Shown here: piece after piece, positions 31,927-41,894 of the stretch
Layout of the letters: each line of letters starts with the position of its first letter
Numbering within the stretch: position 1 is the first letter of the stretch
Made by a program: the position numbers and the translations under genes
The notes under the pieces: model-generated
The model's database searches: none
What the model was told of the DNA's origin: nothing
Seen by the model: only the letters and a program-made list of their open reading frames with translations
Source: Pseudonocardia autotrophica
GTDB lineage: Bacteria > Actinomycetota > Actinomycetes > Mycobacteriales > Pseudonocardiaceae
Assembly: GCF_003945385.1 (NCBI RefSeq)
Contig: NZ_AP018921.1
Location: forward strand, 225,156 to 289,155
Length of the DNA: 64,000 nucleotides
Direction of reading: 5' to 3'

Positions 31927-34041
31927 TCAACCGCTCTGGTGCGGCGGTTGTGCCGGGGCGCCTCCCGGATCGGTGTCGAGCGGCGACGGTCCGGTTGCCA
32001 CCTTGTGGGGTGTGGCCGGTCGGGGTGCCGGCGCGCAGCAAGGTTCGCCCGGTTCCGGCGCGGGCTCGATCGTGATGTGGTGTCGCCCCGAGGTGGCCGG
32101 GGCGGGAGTGAGGCCGGGCATTGTCCGTGTCCGCGCGGCGCGGACGGCGTTGAGGATGACCAGCACTTCGGCGGCCTCGTGGATCACGACGACGGTGGCC
32201 AGGCCCAGGACGCCGAATGCGGCGAGTGGGATCAGCGTGCCGATGATCAGCAGTGAGAAGCCGACGTTCTGCAGCATGATCGTGCGGGCGTTGCGGGCGT
32301 GGGCGAGGTTCTGCGGGAGGTGGCGCAGGTCTTCGCCCATCAGCGCGACGTCGGCGGTTTCGATGGCGATGTCAGTGCCCATGGCGCCCATGGCGATGCC
32401 GATATCGGCGGTGGCCAGGGCGGGGGCGTCGTTGACGCCGTCACCGACCATGGCGATCCGGCGGCCCCGGGCGATTTCGGGCAGCAGGCGGGCCTTGTCC
32501 TCGGGGCGCAGTTCGGCGTGCACGACGTCGATCCCGGCCTGCTCAGCGAGCGTCGCCGCGGTGCGGTGGTTGTCGCCGGTGAGCATGGCGACCTCGATCC
32601 CGAGCGCGCGCATGCGGCGGACGGCGTCGGCTGCTTCGGGGCGCAGCTCGTCGCGGACGGCGAGGGCGCCGAGCAGCGTGCCGCCGCGCTCGAGGAGTAC
32701 GACCGTTGCCCCGTGGTCCTGCAGCCGCGCGACGTCGGCGGCCAACGGGCCGGCGTCGATCCAGCCGGGTTTGCCCAGCCGCAGCTCGACCCCGTCGCGG
32801 GCGCCGGTCAGGCCGTGTCCGGGCACGGCGGTGACGTCGTCGGCGGGCTCTACCGCGACCGACCACGGTGCCGCCTCGGCGGCGGTGAGGACTGCCCGGG
32901 CCAGTGGGTGCTCGCTCCGGGATTCCAGCGCAGCGGCGGTGGCCAGCACGTCGGCGTGGTCCTCGCCGGGTGCAGCGAGAACCTCGACCACCTCGGGCTC
33001 GTTGCGGGTCAGGGTGCCGGTCTTGTCCAGCGCGACAGCTCTGATCCGGCCGAGCTCCTCCAGCCCCGCACCACCCTTGACCAGCGCGCCGTGCCGGCTG
33101 GACGCGCCGATCGCGGCGACCACGGTGAGCGGTACCGAGATCGCCAGCGCGCACGGTGACGCGGCCACGAGCACGACGAGGGCTCGTTCGAGCCAGAGCA
33201 TCGGATCGCCGAACAGCGCGCCCAGCCCGGCGATCAGCACGGCCAGGACCATGATCGCGGGAACCAGCGGGCGAGCGATCCGGTCGGCGAGGCACTGACC
33301 GGAGCCCTTGCGCTCCTGGGCCTGCTCGACGATGTGCACGATCCGCGCCAGCGAGCTGTCCGAGGCCGGGGCGCTGACCACGACCTCGATCGCGCCACCG
33401 CCGTTGATCGTCCCGGCGTAGAGGTCGTCGCCCGGGCCCGCCTCGACCGGGACCGACTCACCGGTGATCGCGGAGGTGTCCAGACTGGTCCGCCCGGTGC
33501 GGATGGTGCCGTCGGTCGCGGCTCGCTCACCGGGGCGCAGGATCAGGACGTCACCGACGACCAGGTCGTCAGGGGAGACGGTGACCTCGTCGCCGTCGCG
33601 CAGCACCGAGGCGGTCGGTGGGACCAGTCCGAGCAGGGCGCGTAGGCCGCGGCGGGTCCGGGTCACGGCATGGTGTTCGAGCCCTTCGGCGATGGAGAAC
33701 AGGATCCCGAGCAGCGCGGCCTCGGCGATCTGTCCGAGTGCGACGGCGCCAATAACGGCGATCGTCATCAGGGTGCCGACACCGATCCGGCCGTGGCGCA
33801 GGTTGCGCAGCGCGTCGGGCACGAACGTCGACGCCGCGACCGCTGCGGCGGCCAGCTCGACACCGCCGATCAGCAGTGCCGGACCACCGGCGACGAGAGC
33901 GAGCACCCAGGCGGCGGCGAGTAGCACCGCAGCGACCGCGGCGAGCTGCAGCTCACGGACCTGCCAGATACGGCCAGGCCCCTCGTCGCCCCCCGCAGCG
34001 CTGTCGTTCGCGGATGCGGGCGCAGTGTCGGAATCAGACAC
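31927..34041 (-). CDS. P1B-type heavy-metal-exporting ATPase with SPC motif
   Basis: This 704-residue transporter has the full P-type ATPase set: TGES, phosphorylation motif DKTGTLT, HPLA, and GDGVNDAP. The ion-channel motif is SPCALA rather than CPC, and the last helices carry HEAAEVLVILNAVR, which together point to the P1B-4 class (Co, Zn, Cd). No N-terminal metal-binding domain is present; instead the C terminus has CCAPAP and His residues. It starts at GTG 34041, overlapping the CadC-type regulator by 8 bp. Confidence 0.88.
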   Translation of the reverse strand: MSDSDTAPASANDSAAGGDEGPGRIWQVRELQLAAVAAVLLAAAWVLALVAGGPALLIGGVELAAAAVAASTFVPDALRNLRHGRIGVGTLMTIAVIGAVALGQIAEAALLGILFSIAEGLEHHAVTRTRRGLRALLGLVPPTASVLRDGDEVTVSPDDLVVGDVLILRPGERAATDGTIRTGRTSLDTSAITGESVPVEAGPGDDLYAGTINGGGAIEVVVSAPASDSSLARIVHIVEQAQERKGSGQCLADRIARPLVPAIMVLAVLIAGLGALFGDPMLWLERALVVLVAASPCALAISVPLTVVAAIGASSRHGALVKGGAGLEELGRIRAVALDKTGTLTRNEPEVVEVLAAPGEDHADVLATAAALESRSEHPLARAVLTAAEAAPWSVAVEPADDVTAVPGHGLTGARDGVELRLGKPGWIDAGPLAADVARLQDHGATVVLLERGGTLLGALAVRDELRPEAADAVRRMRALGIEVAMLTGDNHRTAATLAEQAGIDVVHAELRPEDKARLLPEIARGRRIAMVGDGVNDAPALATADIGIAMGAMGTDIAIETADVALMGEDLRHLPQNLAHARNARTIMLQNVGFSLLIIGTLIPLAAFGVLGLATVVVIHEAAEVLVILNAVRAARTRTMPGLTPAPATSGRHHITIEPAPEPGEPCCAPAPRPATPHKVATGPSPLDTDPGGAPAQPPHQSG

Positions 34042-34444
34042 GATCTGCTCCTTCCAACACCGCGTCGCCGCCGCCGTCGGTGCCGACCGCAGTGCCGTTG
34101 TCGACCCCGACCAGCACCGCCAGGACGGAGCGTCCCCGGTCGGAGAGCTGGTACATCACCATCCGGCCGTCCCGGCGCGAGGTGACGACCCCGGCCGTGC
34201 GCAGCTGGCGCAGATGGTGTGACGCCAGTGCCTGCGACGTTCCGACGATCCAGGCGGTGTCGCACACACACAGTTCGGCCCCCTCGAGCAGGGCGGCCGC
34301 GATCCGCAGCCGGGTGGCATCCCCGAGTCCGCGGGCCACACCGGCCGCCGGTTCGATACGAGTGGTGTTCGGCAGTGCGGCACGGATCCGTTCAGCGTGC
34401 GGAAGATCGAGACAGAGCAGGTCACACGCGTCATCCATGGCCAT
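34034..34444 (-). CDS. cadC: CadC-type ArsR-family metal sensor
   Basis: This 136-residue repressor carries Cys7 and Cys11 in the N-terminal arm (ACDLLCLDL) plus ELCVCDTAW (Cys59, Cys61), the four-thiol site of CadC that binds Cd, Pb or Bi. The HTH is TSQALASHHLRQLRTAGVV. It should release DNA when Cd-like metals bind and so switch on the overlapping ATPase gene. Orientation and overlap make it the first gene of that operon. Confidence 0.85.
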   Translation of the reverse strand: MAMDDACDLLCLDLPHAERIRAALPNTTRIEPAAGVARGLGDATRLRIAAALLEGAELCVCDTAWIVGTSQALASHHLRQLRTAGVVTSRRDGRMVMYQLSDRGRSVLAVLVGVDNGTAVGTDGGGDAVLEGADRV

Positions 34445-34445
34445 C

Positions 34446-34475
34446 CAAATATTCTAACGAACGTCGATATGTTTG
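34446..34475. promoter_or_regulatory. AT-rich dyad upstream of cadC
   Basis: CAAATAT and ATATGTTTG face each other across 14 bp, starting 1-2 bp upstream of the cadC ATG. It is one of the most AT-rich places in the window and resembles ArsR/SmtB operators. Confidence 0.5.
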
Positions 34476-34609
34476 GGGTAGTGCTGCCCGAAGGGCAGAG
34501 CATCGGAGGGCGGACGTACTCTACGAGCCGTCGAAGATGCAGGCCGGTGGCATGACGTCGGGTCCGTCACGACGGAGGAGCAGGCCCGTTGCCTTCTGAG
34601 GAGGGGTGG

Positions 34610-35104
34610 GTGAGCGTGCGTACTGCGATACGCGGTCCCGCAACCCCATTCGTCGTCCTGCTGCTGGCCGTGCTCGTGCACACCGCGTTCGGCCCCCTCC
34701 TGGCCTGCCACGACATGCCGCAGGAACGGTCGGTGGCGATGGTCGCCTCCGTCACGGTGGCTCCGGACCAGGAGCCCGCAGAGTGTCCCGGCTGCGGGCC
34801 CGATGAGTCTCCCGATGCGGAGAGCCTCACCAGGAGTCTCGCAGCCGAGGATCTGCTCTCACCGAATGAGGCAGATCCGTGTACCCCGGACCGGCCCTGT
34901 CACGGCCCGAGCGGATCGCACGCCGCCGAGGAGGCCGCGCTACGCGGACTCGACAACCCGCGTGACCCGGGCCCCGCGCTCGTCCCCGCGTGCCTGGGGC
35001 CGGCCCGGACGGAGCGGCCCGTCCTGCCCGCGCCGATGTCGAGCCCGGTTCCTCCGGCGGCGGTTCGCGCGCCCGTCGCCGTGCTCTGCGTCGATCGGAA
35101 CTGA
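34610..35104 (+). CDS. Secreted Cys/His-containing protein
   Basis: From the GTG at 34610 (after GAGGAG) the product has 164 residues. A signal or anchor helix (PFVVLLLAVLVHTAFG) is followed by an acidic, disordered exported part with CHDM, ECPGCGPDE and PDRPCHGPSG. Such clusters could bind metals. It is divergent from cadC and followed by a DsbA-like gene, which may handle its disulfides. A similar secreted protein occurs at 58572. Family not recognised. Confidence 0.6.
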   Translation: MSVRTAIRGPATPFVVLLLAVLVHTAFGPLLACHDMPQERSVAMVASVTVAPDQEPAECPGCGPDESPDAESLTRSLAAEDLLSPNEADPCTPDRPCHGPSGSHAAEEAALRGLDNPRDPGPALVPACLGPARTERPVLPAPMSSPVPPAAVRAPVAVLCVDRN

Positions 35105-35240
35105 TTCGCCGGCGCCGTGGTCGACTTCCCATCCGTGATCGGCCGCTGAGGCCGTCTTGCGGGATGGTCGCGTCCGGAACCACCGCAGCGGAATCCGATT
35201 CGCGACGCCAGGTCGCCTGGTCTGCCCGGAGGGCCCTTCC

Positions 35241-35942
35241 ATGTCACGCGCTACGCGCAACCGCACATCGTCATCCCACACGCCGCGTCGTCTGTCCAAC
35301 ACGACGCTGTCCCTGCTCATCGCCGGCCTGTTCGTCCTCGTCGTGGCCGCGTTGCTTGGCCTCACACGCCTCGGCAGCGATACCCCGGACAACAGCTCCG
35401 AAGCCGCAGCGGTCGCGGTCCGGGACAACAGCCACCGGCTGTCGACCGCGCCCGGCGCCACGGTGAACTTCGTGGAGTTCCTCGACTTCGAATGCGAGGC
35501 CTGCGGCGCGGTGTATCCGGCGATCGAACAGCTCCGCCAGCAGTACGGCGACCGCGTCAACTTCGTCATCCGCTACTTCCCCGGGACCGGCCACTTCAAC
35601 GCCGAGCGTGCTGCCCGCGCGGTGGAGGCGGCCGCCCAGCAGGGCCGGCTCGAGGGGATGTATCGGCTGATGTTCGAGACCCAGGAGGAGTGGGGCGAAC
35701 AGCAGGTCCCGATGGACGATCGCTTCCGCGGATACGCCGAGCAGCTCGGCCTCGACCTGGCGCGCTACGACGCGACCTATAACGACCCTGCGACTCGCGA
35801 ACGTGTCCTCGCCGACCGCGAGGATGGCTTGGCCCTCGGTGTGCGGGGCACGCCGACGTTCTTGGTCAACGGCGAGCAGCTCAACCCGAAGTCCTACGAC
35901 GATCTGACCCGTGCGCTCGACGACGCACTGGCGAAGAGCTGA
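35241..35942 (+). CDS. DsbA-family exported thioredoxin-fold protein
   Basis: The 233-residue protein has an N-terminal membrane anchor (residues about 20-43), then a DsbA fold with FLDFECEACGAVYPA as the active site (CxxC) and the cis-Pro loop GVRGTPTFLVNG. It acts outside the membrane. The ATG at 35241 follows a 136-bp gap after the secreted Cys-rich protein, on the same strand. It is a different subfamily from the CPFC protein at 28263. Confidence 0.88.
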   Translation: MSRATRNRTSSSHTPRRLSNTTLSLLIAGLFVLVVAALLGLTRLGSDTPDNSSEAAAVAVRDNSHRLSTAPGATVNFVEFLDFECEACGAVYPAIEQLRQQYGDRVNFVIRYFPGTGHFNAERAARAVEAAAQQGRLEGMYRLMFETQEEWGEQQVPMDDRFRGYAEQLGLDLARYDATYNDPATRERVLADREDGLALGVRGTPTFLVNGEQLNPKSYDDLTRALDDALAKS

Positions 35943-36095
35943 TCAACGATGACCGACATTGTTGACAGGCACCGGTCCTCCCGTGCCGCTCGGGCCGGTC
36001 TGGGCATCGCACGCGGCCATGGGAGTCGCAGTGGGGATCCTGAGGATGCTGGCATCGGCGAGTGGGTTGTCCGCCATCGTGTGATGAGGGCTGCC

Positions 36096-36120
36096 TGAAC
36101 CGCCCCGGTGTGTCCGGAGA
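36096..36120. repeat. Solitary IS3 terminal repeat
   Basis: TGAACCGCCCCGGTGTGTCC followed by GGAG matches the terminal repeat of the IS3 at 1032-3606 (one difference from its left end). No transposase or second end is nearby. It marks an old insertion or deletion event at the edge of the DUF6790-like remnant. Confidence 0.75.
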
Positions 36121-36189
36121 GCCTGGGGCGTCGTTCGTAATACTGCGTCCGCGGCCCGCAACGGTGCTCTTGTGATCGGCCTGTCTGCC

Positions 36190-36655
36190 TGTCGTGGCTT
36201 TTCGTTGTCGCGTTCGTGCTGGCGATCCTGGGGGTGCCGGCGCTGGGCACCGACGCTGGAATCCCGTTCGACGAGTTGGCGCTGCGTTGGGTGTTGTTCT
36301 TCGGCGCCGGGCAGGCATCGTCGGCGGGGCGGTCGCGCAAACGATCTTCGCTCGCGCCACGGCGAAAGGCTTCGGCTGGCAGACCAACGGCTTCCAGCGC
36401 GAGGTCGGCTTCGCCAGCACCGCGATCGGCCTGGGCGGGATCTATGCCTCCACCCAGGACGCACCGGCGGCCTGGATCGTGGGCGCGCAGGCCGGCGGCC
36501 TGTTTCTGCTCCTTGCCGCGGTCAACCACATCGTGGAGATCGTGCGTGATCACAACTACGCGCCCGCTATCACGGTCATCCTGGTCAGTGACCTCGGCGT
36601 CCCGATCTCTCTACTGGTCCTGCTGATCAGCACAGGCAGCCTCACCGCGGCCTGA
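36190..36655 (+). pseudogene. Frameshifted membrane protein remnant (DUF6790-like)
   Basis: Two frames join near 36315: VLAILGVPALGTDAGIPFDE with LALRWVLFFGAG, then GGAVAQTIFARATAKGFGWQ, GFASTAIGLGGIYASTQ and VNHIVEIVRDHNYAPAITVI. This is a four-helix membrane protein resembling DUF6790. The start is lost at the IS3-end scar and its tail overlaps the convergent permease gene. Confidence 0.55.
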
Positions 36656-37825
36656 GAACGCTGTGGCCTGCTCGAGCTGGTGCTGGTCGACGGTGTGGTC
36701 ATGGCCTGGGCTCTGGCTGCCCGGGCTGGTGGCGGTGCTATAGCGCTCCTCGATTCGGCCGAACTTCCAGATCGCCAACGCGACGAGCCAGGTGAGCACG
36801 AACAGGGCGACCACGGTGTAGCCGACGTAGTTCAGGTCGAGGGTGCCGATGGCGGCCAGCGGACCGGTGTCGATGTCGAGCTTCTCCACGAGCAGCCCGA
36901 TCAGCACGATCACGCCGACGACCAGTGCGACGATGACGGAGAGCACGGTGACGGTCAGGTTGTAGAAGACCTTCCGGACGGGTTTGAGGAATGCCCAGCC
37001 GTAGGCGCGGGCCATGAAGATGCCGTCGGCGGTGTCGAACAGGCTCATTCCGGCGGCGAAGAGTAGCGGCAGGACGAGGATCGCGTACCAGGGCAGGGTG
37101 AGCGCGGAGCCGGCGGCGAGCACGAGCAGGGCGACCTGGGTGGCGGTGTCGAAGCCCAGTCCCATGAGTAGCCCGACCGGGTACATGTGCCAGGGTTTGC
37201 TCACCCGGCGCATCACCCGGCCGAGCAGGCGGGCCAGGAAGCCGCGGTTGTGCAGCTGGCGCTCCAGCTCGGCCTCGTCGAGCCCGCCGGCGCGCATCTG
37301 GCGGAACACCCGGGCGATGCCGATCACAGCGAACAGGTTCATCAGCCCGATCAGGATTAGGAACACCCCGGCCACGATGGTGCCGATCAGCCCGAGGATC
37401 TGCTGGAGCTGGGAGTTCTCGTCCTGAACCGGCCCGACGAGCACGCTGACCCCCAGCGCCAGCAGCAGCGACAGCCCGAACACCACGCTGGAGTGGCCCA
37501 GCGAGAACCAGAAGCCGGTGCTGAGGCCGGGCTTGCCTTCGCCGACCAGCTTGCGGGTGGTGTTGTCGATCGCGGCGATGTGGTCGGCGTCAAAGGCATG
37601 GCGCACCCCGAGCAGGAACGCGGTGAATCCCAGTCCGACCCCGAACACCCCGGTGCTACCCAGCGCCAGGTTCTGCGGGGCGATCACCAGGACCAGCACC
37701 GCCCAGCCCACCACGTTGAGCAGCACGACGAACCCGACCATGCCGAGGATGGATAACTTGTCGGCCCGGTCCCATCGGGCGGCGCCGCGTGTGGCCGCGG
37801 CCGGAGCCGAGATCACGTCGCTCAT
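36611..37825 (-). CDS. NiCoT-family nickel/cobalt permease
   Basis: This 404-residue permease has eight membrane segments and the family signature RHAFDADHIAAIDN (near residue 88), with LGHSSVVF and GLGFDTATQ as the other conserved motifs. It imports Ni2+ or Co2+. A His-containing tail (GHDHTVDQHQ) follows the last helix, and the C terminus overlaps the convergent remnant by 45 bp, so the original stop may have been lost. Start ATG at 37825 chosen over the upstream in-frame codons because it has family-like spacing to helix 1. Confidence 0.9.
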   Translation of the reverse strand: MSDVISAPAAATRGAARWDRADKLSILGMVGFVVLLNVVGWAVLVLVIAPQNLALGSTGVFGVGLGFTAFLLGVRHAFDADHIAAIDNTTRKLVGEGKPGLSTGFWFSLGHSSVVFGLSLLLALGVSVLVGPVQDENSQLQQILGLIGTIVAGVFLILIGLMNLFAVIGIARVFRQMRAGGLDEAELERQLHNRGFLARLLGRVMRRVSKPWHMYPVGLLMGLGFDTATQVALLVLAAGSALTLPWYAILVLPLLFAAGMSLFDTADGIFMARAYGWAFLKPVRKVFYNLTVTVLSVIVALVVGVIVLIGLLVEKLDIDTGPLAAIGTLDLNYVGYTVVALFVLTWLVALAIWKFGRIEERYSTATSPGSQSPGHDHTVDQHQLEQATAFSGRGEAACADQQDQ

Positions 37826-37843
37826 GCGGCAACTATCCGCCAT

Positions 37844-37853
37844 CAACCGGTTG
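37844..37853. promoter_or_regulatory. Palindrome CAACCGGTTG upstream of the permease
   Basis: A perfect 10-bp palindrome, extended by related bases (ATCAACCGGTTGTTGCAT), lies about 20 bp before the permease start. It may be a nickel-responsive operator. Confidence 0.4.
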
Positions 37854-37982
37854 TTGCATAGAGACGGCGGTAAGCCCGTTGTGCTGTGAAGCGTCGCCGG
37901 GGCGCTCGCCCTGCGCATGTCGGGACCGCCCGGGTGTCGTGGGGGCGCTGCGTGCGGATCTACTCAGCGATGGCGGTCTTGG

Positions 37983-38779
<797 letters not shown>

Positions 38780-38881
38780 GCGCGCCGATCCGTCCGCTCC
38801 CGAGGGATTAGCGTCGGGAACCGGCGGGCACGCCACCACGGACTGCTGACCCAGAACGACGACCGATCACGCGGTAGTGAA

Positions 38882-38895
38882 TACCCTACCGGGTA
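38882..38895. promoter_or_regulatory. CsoR/CstR-type operator 2
   Basis: TACCC-TACC-GGGTA, 10 bp before the CstB-like start. Same half-sites and spacing as operator 1, so one repressor probably controls both transcripts. Confidence 0.75.
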
Positions 38896-38904
38896 GGGAA
38901 TCTG

Positions 38905-40305
38905 ATGATCGACATTCGAACGATTGCGACGTCCGGCCTCGGCGACCGCAGCTACCTGATCACCGACGGCGAGGTGGCGGTGGTGATCGACCCGCAGCGT
39001 GACATCGACCGGGTTGTGGACCTGGCCGCTGACCTCGGCGTGCGGGTCACCCACGTCGCCGAGACCCACATCCACAACGACTACGTCACCGGCGGGCTCG
39101 ACCTCGCGCAGCGCACCGGCGCGGCGTATCTGGTCAACGCCGCGGACGAGGTCGGTTTCGATCGCACTCCGATCGCCGACGGCGACGAAGTCTCGACCGG
39201 ATCGATGCGGCTGCGCGCAATCGCCACGCCGGGACATACCCACCATCACCTGTCCTACGCCGTGCTCGACACCACCGCGGACGCAGGCGGCGAGGTGGTG
39301 GCGGTGTTCACCGGCGGATCGATGCTCTACGGCACCACCGGACGCACCGACCTCGTCTCCCCCGAGGACACCGTCGAGCTGACCCACGCCCAGTTCCATT
39401 CGGTGCGCCGGCTGGTCGCCGAGCTGCCCGCCGCGGCCGCGGTCTACCCCACCCACGGATTCGGCAGCTTCTGCGCGAGCACCCCGGCCAGCGGCGCCGA
39501 CGGCTCCACCGTCGGACAGGAGGCCACCACCAACCCGGCACTGACCCAGGACGAGCAGGACTACGTCGACGCGCTGATCGCCGGGCTGGGGGCGTTCCCG
39601 ACCTACTACGCCCGCATGGGGCCGGCGAACACGGCCGGTCCCGCTCCGGTCGACCTGTCGGCCCCGGAACCGGTCGACCCCGCCGAGCTGCGACGCCGCC
39701 TCGAGGCCGGCCAGTGGGTGATCGACCTGCGTGAGCGCACCGCGTTCGCCGCCGGTCACCTGCCCGGCTCGCTGGGCTACGAACTCTCGACACCATTCGT
39801 CACCTACTTCGGCTGGACGTTCGACTTCGACGCCGAGCTGACCCTGATCGGCGACGACCCGCAGCAGGTCGCCGACGCCCAACGCGAACTGGTCCGGATC
39901 GGCATCGACCGCTTCGCCGGCGCCGCGACCGGCCCGATCGAGTCCCTCGACGCCGGGCAGGGCCTGCGTTCCTACCCGGTCTCGGACTTCGCCGCCCTCG
40001 CCGCGGCCCGCGCACAGCATGGCCGGAGCGGGCTGTTCATCGTTGATGCCCGCCGCGACGAGGAACGCGCCGCCGGCGGAGTGCAGGGATCAGTGCACAT
40101 TCCGCTGCACGAGCTGGCGGCCCGCCGCGACGAGGTCCCCGACGGCCAGGTGTGGGTCTACTGCGGCTCGGGCTATCGCGCCTCGATCGCCGCATCGATG
40201 CTCGACCGCCCCGGCCGCGACCTGGTCCTGATCAACGACGACTGGCCCCGGGCCGCCGAAGCCGGGCTGCCCATCACTGACCGGTCCGCCACCAGCGGCC
40301 GCTGA
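38905..40305 (+). CDS. cstB: CstB-like persulfide dioxygenase-rhodanese fusion
   Basis: This 466-residue protein has an N-terminal metallo-beta-lactamase fold (residues 1-245) with THIHNDYVTGG and TPGHTHHHLSY as iron ligands, as in persulfide dioxygenases. A first rhodanese domain (about 255-350) lacks the catalytic Cys. A second one (about 360-460) has the active site VYCGSGYRASIA. This order is that of CstB, which oxidises persulfides and yields thiosulfate. The ATG follows operator 2 by 9 bp. It opens the sulfur operon. Confidence 0.88.
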   Translation: MIDIRTIATSGLGDRSYLITDGEVAVVIDPQRDIDRVVDLAADLGVRVTHVAETHIHNDYVTGGLDLAQRTGAAYLVNAADEVGFDRTPIADGDEVSTGSMRLRAIATPGHTHHHLSYAVLDTTADAGGEVVAVFTGGSMLYGTTGRTDLVSPEDTVELTHAQFHSVRRLVAELPAAAAVYPTHGFGSFCASTPASGADGSTVGQEATTNPALTQDEQDYVDALIAGLGAFPTYYARMGPANTAGPAPVDLSAPEPVDPAELRRRLEAGQWVIDLRERTAFAAGHLPGSLGYELSTPFVTYFGWTFDFDAELTLIGDDPQQVADAQRELVRIGIDRFAGAATGPIESLDAGQGLRSYPVSDFAALAAARAQHGRSGLFIVDARRDEERAAGGVQGSVHIPLHELAARRDEVPDGQVWVYCGSGYRASIAASMLDRPGRDLVLINDDWPRAAEAGLPITDRSATSGR

Positions 40306-40419
40306 CCCCGGACCAGCCGCCGCGCCCGGGCGCCCCCCGTGCCGGAACTCACCGGCCAGCTGGCCGTCGCCGCCGACGGGGCGATTCGCCTCGACGCAGA
40401 ACGAGAGGACACCTTGCCC

Positions 40420-41067
40420 ATGACCACGACCTCCACACCCGAGACCTCCCCCCACGGGGACACCGTCGACGCCGACACCGTCATCGCCTGGCACCAGGCC
40501 GCCGGGCGCGAGGGGACCGGTACACCGGTGGTCGTCGACGTCCGCAGCGCGGCCGAATACGGGACCTCCCACATCCGCGGCTCCTACCACGTGCCGCTGG
40601 CCACGCTGGCCGAGCACACCCGTGATCTCGCCGCCCACATCGCGGGCCCGGTGGTGCTGGTGTGCCAGTCCGGGGTGCGCGCCGAGCAGGCCCGGCGCTA
40701 CCTCGCCGCCGCGGGTCTGGAGCGCGCCCACGTCCTCGACGGCGGCTTGCCCGCCTACACCGTCGCCGGCGGTGACATCGTGCGCGGCCGCCAGGTCTGG
40801 GCGCTGGAGCGCCAGGTCCGGCTCGTCGCCGGAGCTCTCGTGCTCGCCGGGCTGACCGCGGGGCGGCTCGTCTCGCCGAAGGCTCGGCTGCTGGCCGGCG
40901 GGATCGGCGCCGGGCTCACCTTCTCCGCGCTGAGCAACACCTGCGCCATGGGCGCCGCCCTGGCCCGGCTCCCGGCCAACCGCGACGTCACCGAGCCCGA
41001 GATCGGCCAGACCCTCGCCGGGCTGCGAGCCCGGCGACACGAACGCCCGCAGGACACGCAGCGGTGA
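40420..41067 (+). CDS. Rhodanese-DUF2892 membrane fusion
   Basis: From the ATG at 40420 (after GAGAGGAC) the 215-residue protein has a rhodanese domain with active-site loop VCQSGVRAEQ (Cys near 88) and DVRSAAEYGTSHI, followed by two or three membrane helices with the NTCAMGAALARLP motif of DUF2892. It would relay sulfane sulfur at the membrane, like YgaP. It overlaps the TauE-like gene (GTGA), supporting a coupled role in sulfur removal. Confidence 0.85.
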   Translation: MTTTSTPETSPHGDTVDADTVIAWHQAAGREGTGTPVVVDVRSAAEYGTSHIRGSYHVPLATLAEHTRDLAAHIAGPVVLVCQSGVRAEQARRYLAAAGLERAHVLDGGLPAYTVAGGDIVRGRQVWALERQVRLVAGALVLAGLTAGRLVSPKARLLAGGIGAGLTFSALSNTCAMGAALARLPANRDVTEPEIGQTLAGLRARRHERPQDTQR

Positions 41068-41861
41068 TCGTTCTCGCGGCGGGGTTCGGGCTACTCATCG
41101 GCGCCCTGCTCGGCCTCGTGGGCGGCGGTGGCGGCATCCTCGCCGTGCCCGCCCTCGTCTACGGGCTCGGGCTCCCCCTGGCCGAGGCGGTCCCGGCATC
41201 GCTGGTGGTGATCGGGCTGGCCTCAACGGTCGCGGTCGCCCCGCGAGCCCGCCGCGAGGTCAACTGGCGCCTCGCCGCGATCATCGGCGCCGCGGGCATC
41301 CCCACTGCTGTTATCGGTGGGATCGTCCACCAGCAACTCGACGGCCGATGGCTGATGCTGGTCTTCGCCGCGCTCATGGTCGCCGCCGGGCTGCGGATGC
41401 TGCGCGACACCGACGAGGCCGGCGGGGTATGTGAGCTTCCCGGCGGCGGCGTCGCCTGGCGCCACTGCCTGCCCCGCGCCGTCGCGACCGGGCTGCTGGT
41501 CGGGTTCCTGACCGGATTGCTCGGCGTCGGTGGCGGTTTCCTGCTCGTGCCCGCCCTCGTCGTCGCCCTCGGTCTACGGACCCCGAGTGCGGTGGCCACC
41601 TCGCTGGTCGTCATCGTCATCAACTCGATCGCCGCGCTGCTGCCCTACCTCACCGCCGCCAGCGCGGCCGGTACCGCAGGCGGGCTGGACTGGACCATCA
41701 TCGCCCCGTTCGCCGCCGCCGCGATCCTCGCCTCGCTCCCGGCCGGCCGCCTCGCCCGCCGGTTGCCGGCGAGGACGCTGAGCCGCGGGTTCGCCACGCT
41801 GGTCCTACTCGTCGCCGCCGGCGTGACCGCCCAGACCGTCGTCGCCCTCGCCACCACCTGA
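41064..41861 (+). CDS. TauE/SafE-family sulfite/thiosulfate exporter
   Basis: This 265-residue permease has eight membrane helices in two homologous halves, each with the family motif (GLLIGALLGLVGGGGGIL near residue 8 and GLLVGFLTGLLGVGGGFLLV near 145). It probably exports oxidised sulfur produced by CstB and rhodanese. It starts at GTG 41064, overlapping the fusion gene. Confidence 0.88.
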   Translation: MIVLAAGFGLLIGALLGLVGGGGGILAVPALVYGLGLPLAEAVPASLVVIGLASTVAVAPRARREVNWRLAAIIGAAGIPTAVIGGIVHQQLDGRWLMLVFAALMVAAGLRMLRDTDEAGGVCELPGGGVAWRHCLPRAVATGLLVGFLTGLLGVGGGFLLVPALVVALGLRTPSAVATSLVVIVINSIAALLPYLTAASAAGTAGGLDWTIIAPFAAAAILASLPAGRLARRLPARTLSRGFATLVLLVAAGVTAQTVVALATT

Positions 41862-41894
41862 CCTGCAGCGAAACGACACGAAGGAGCACACCGT

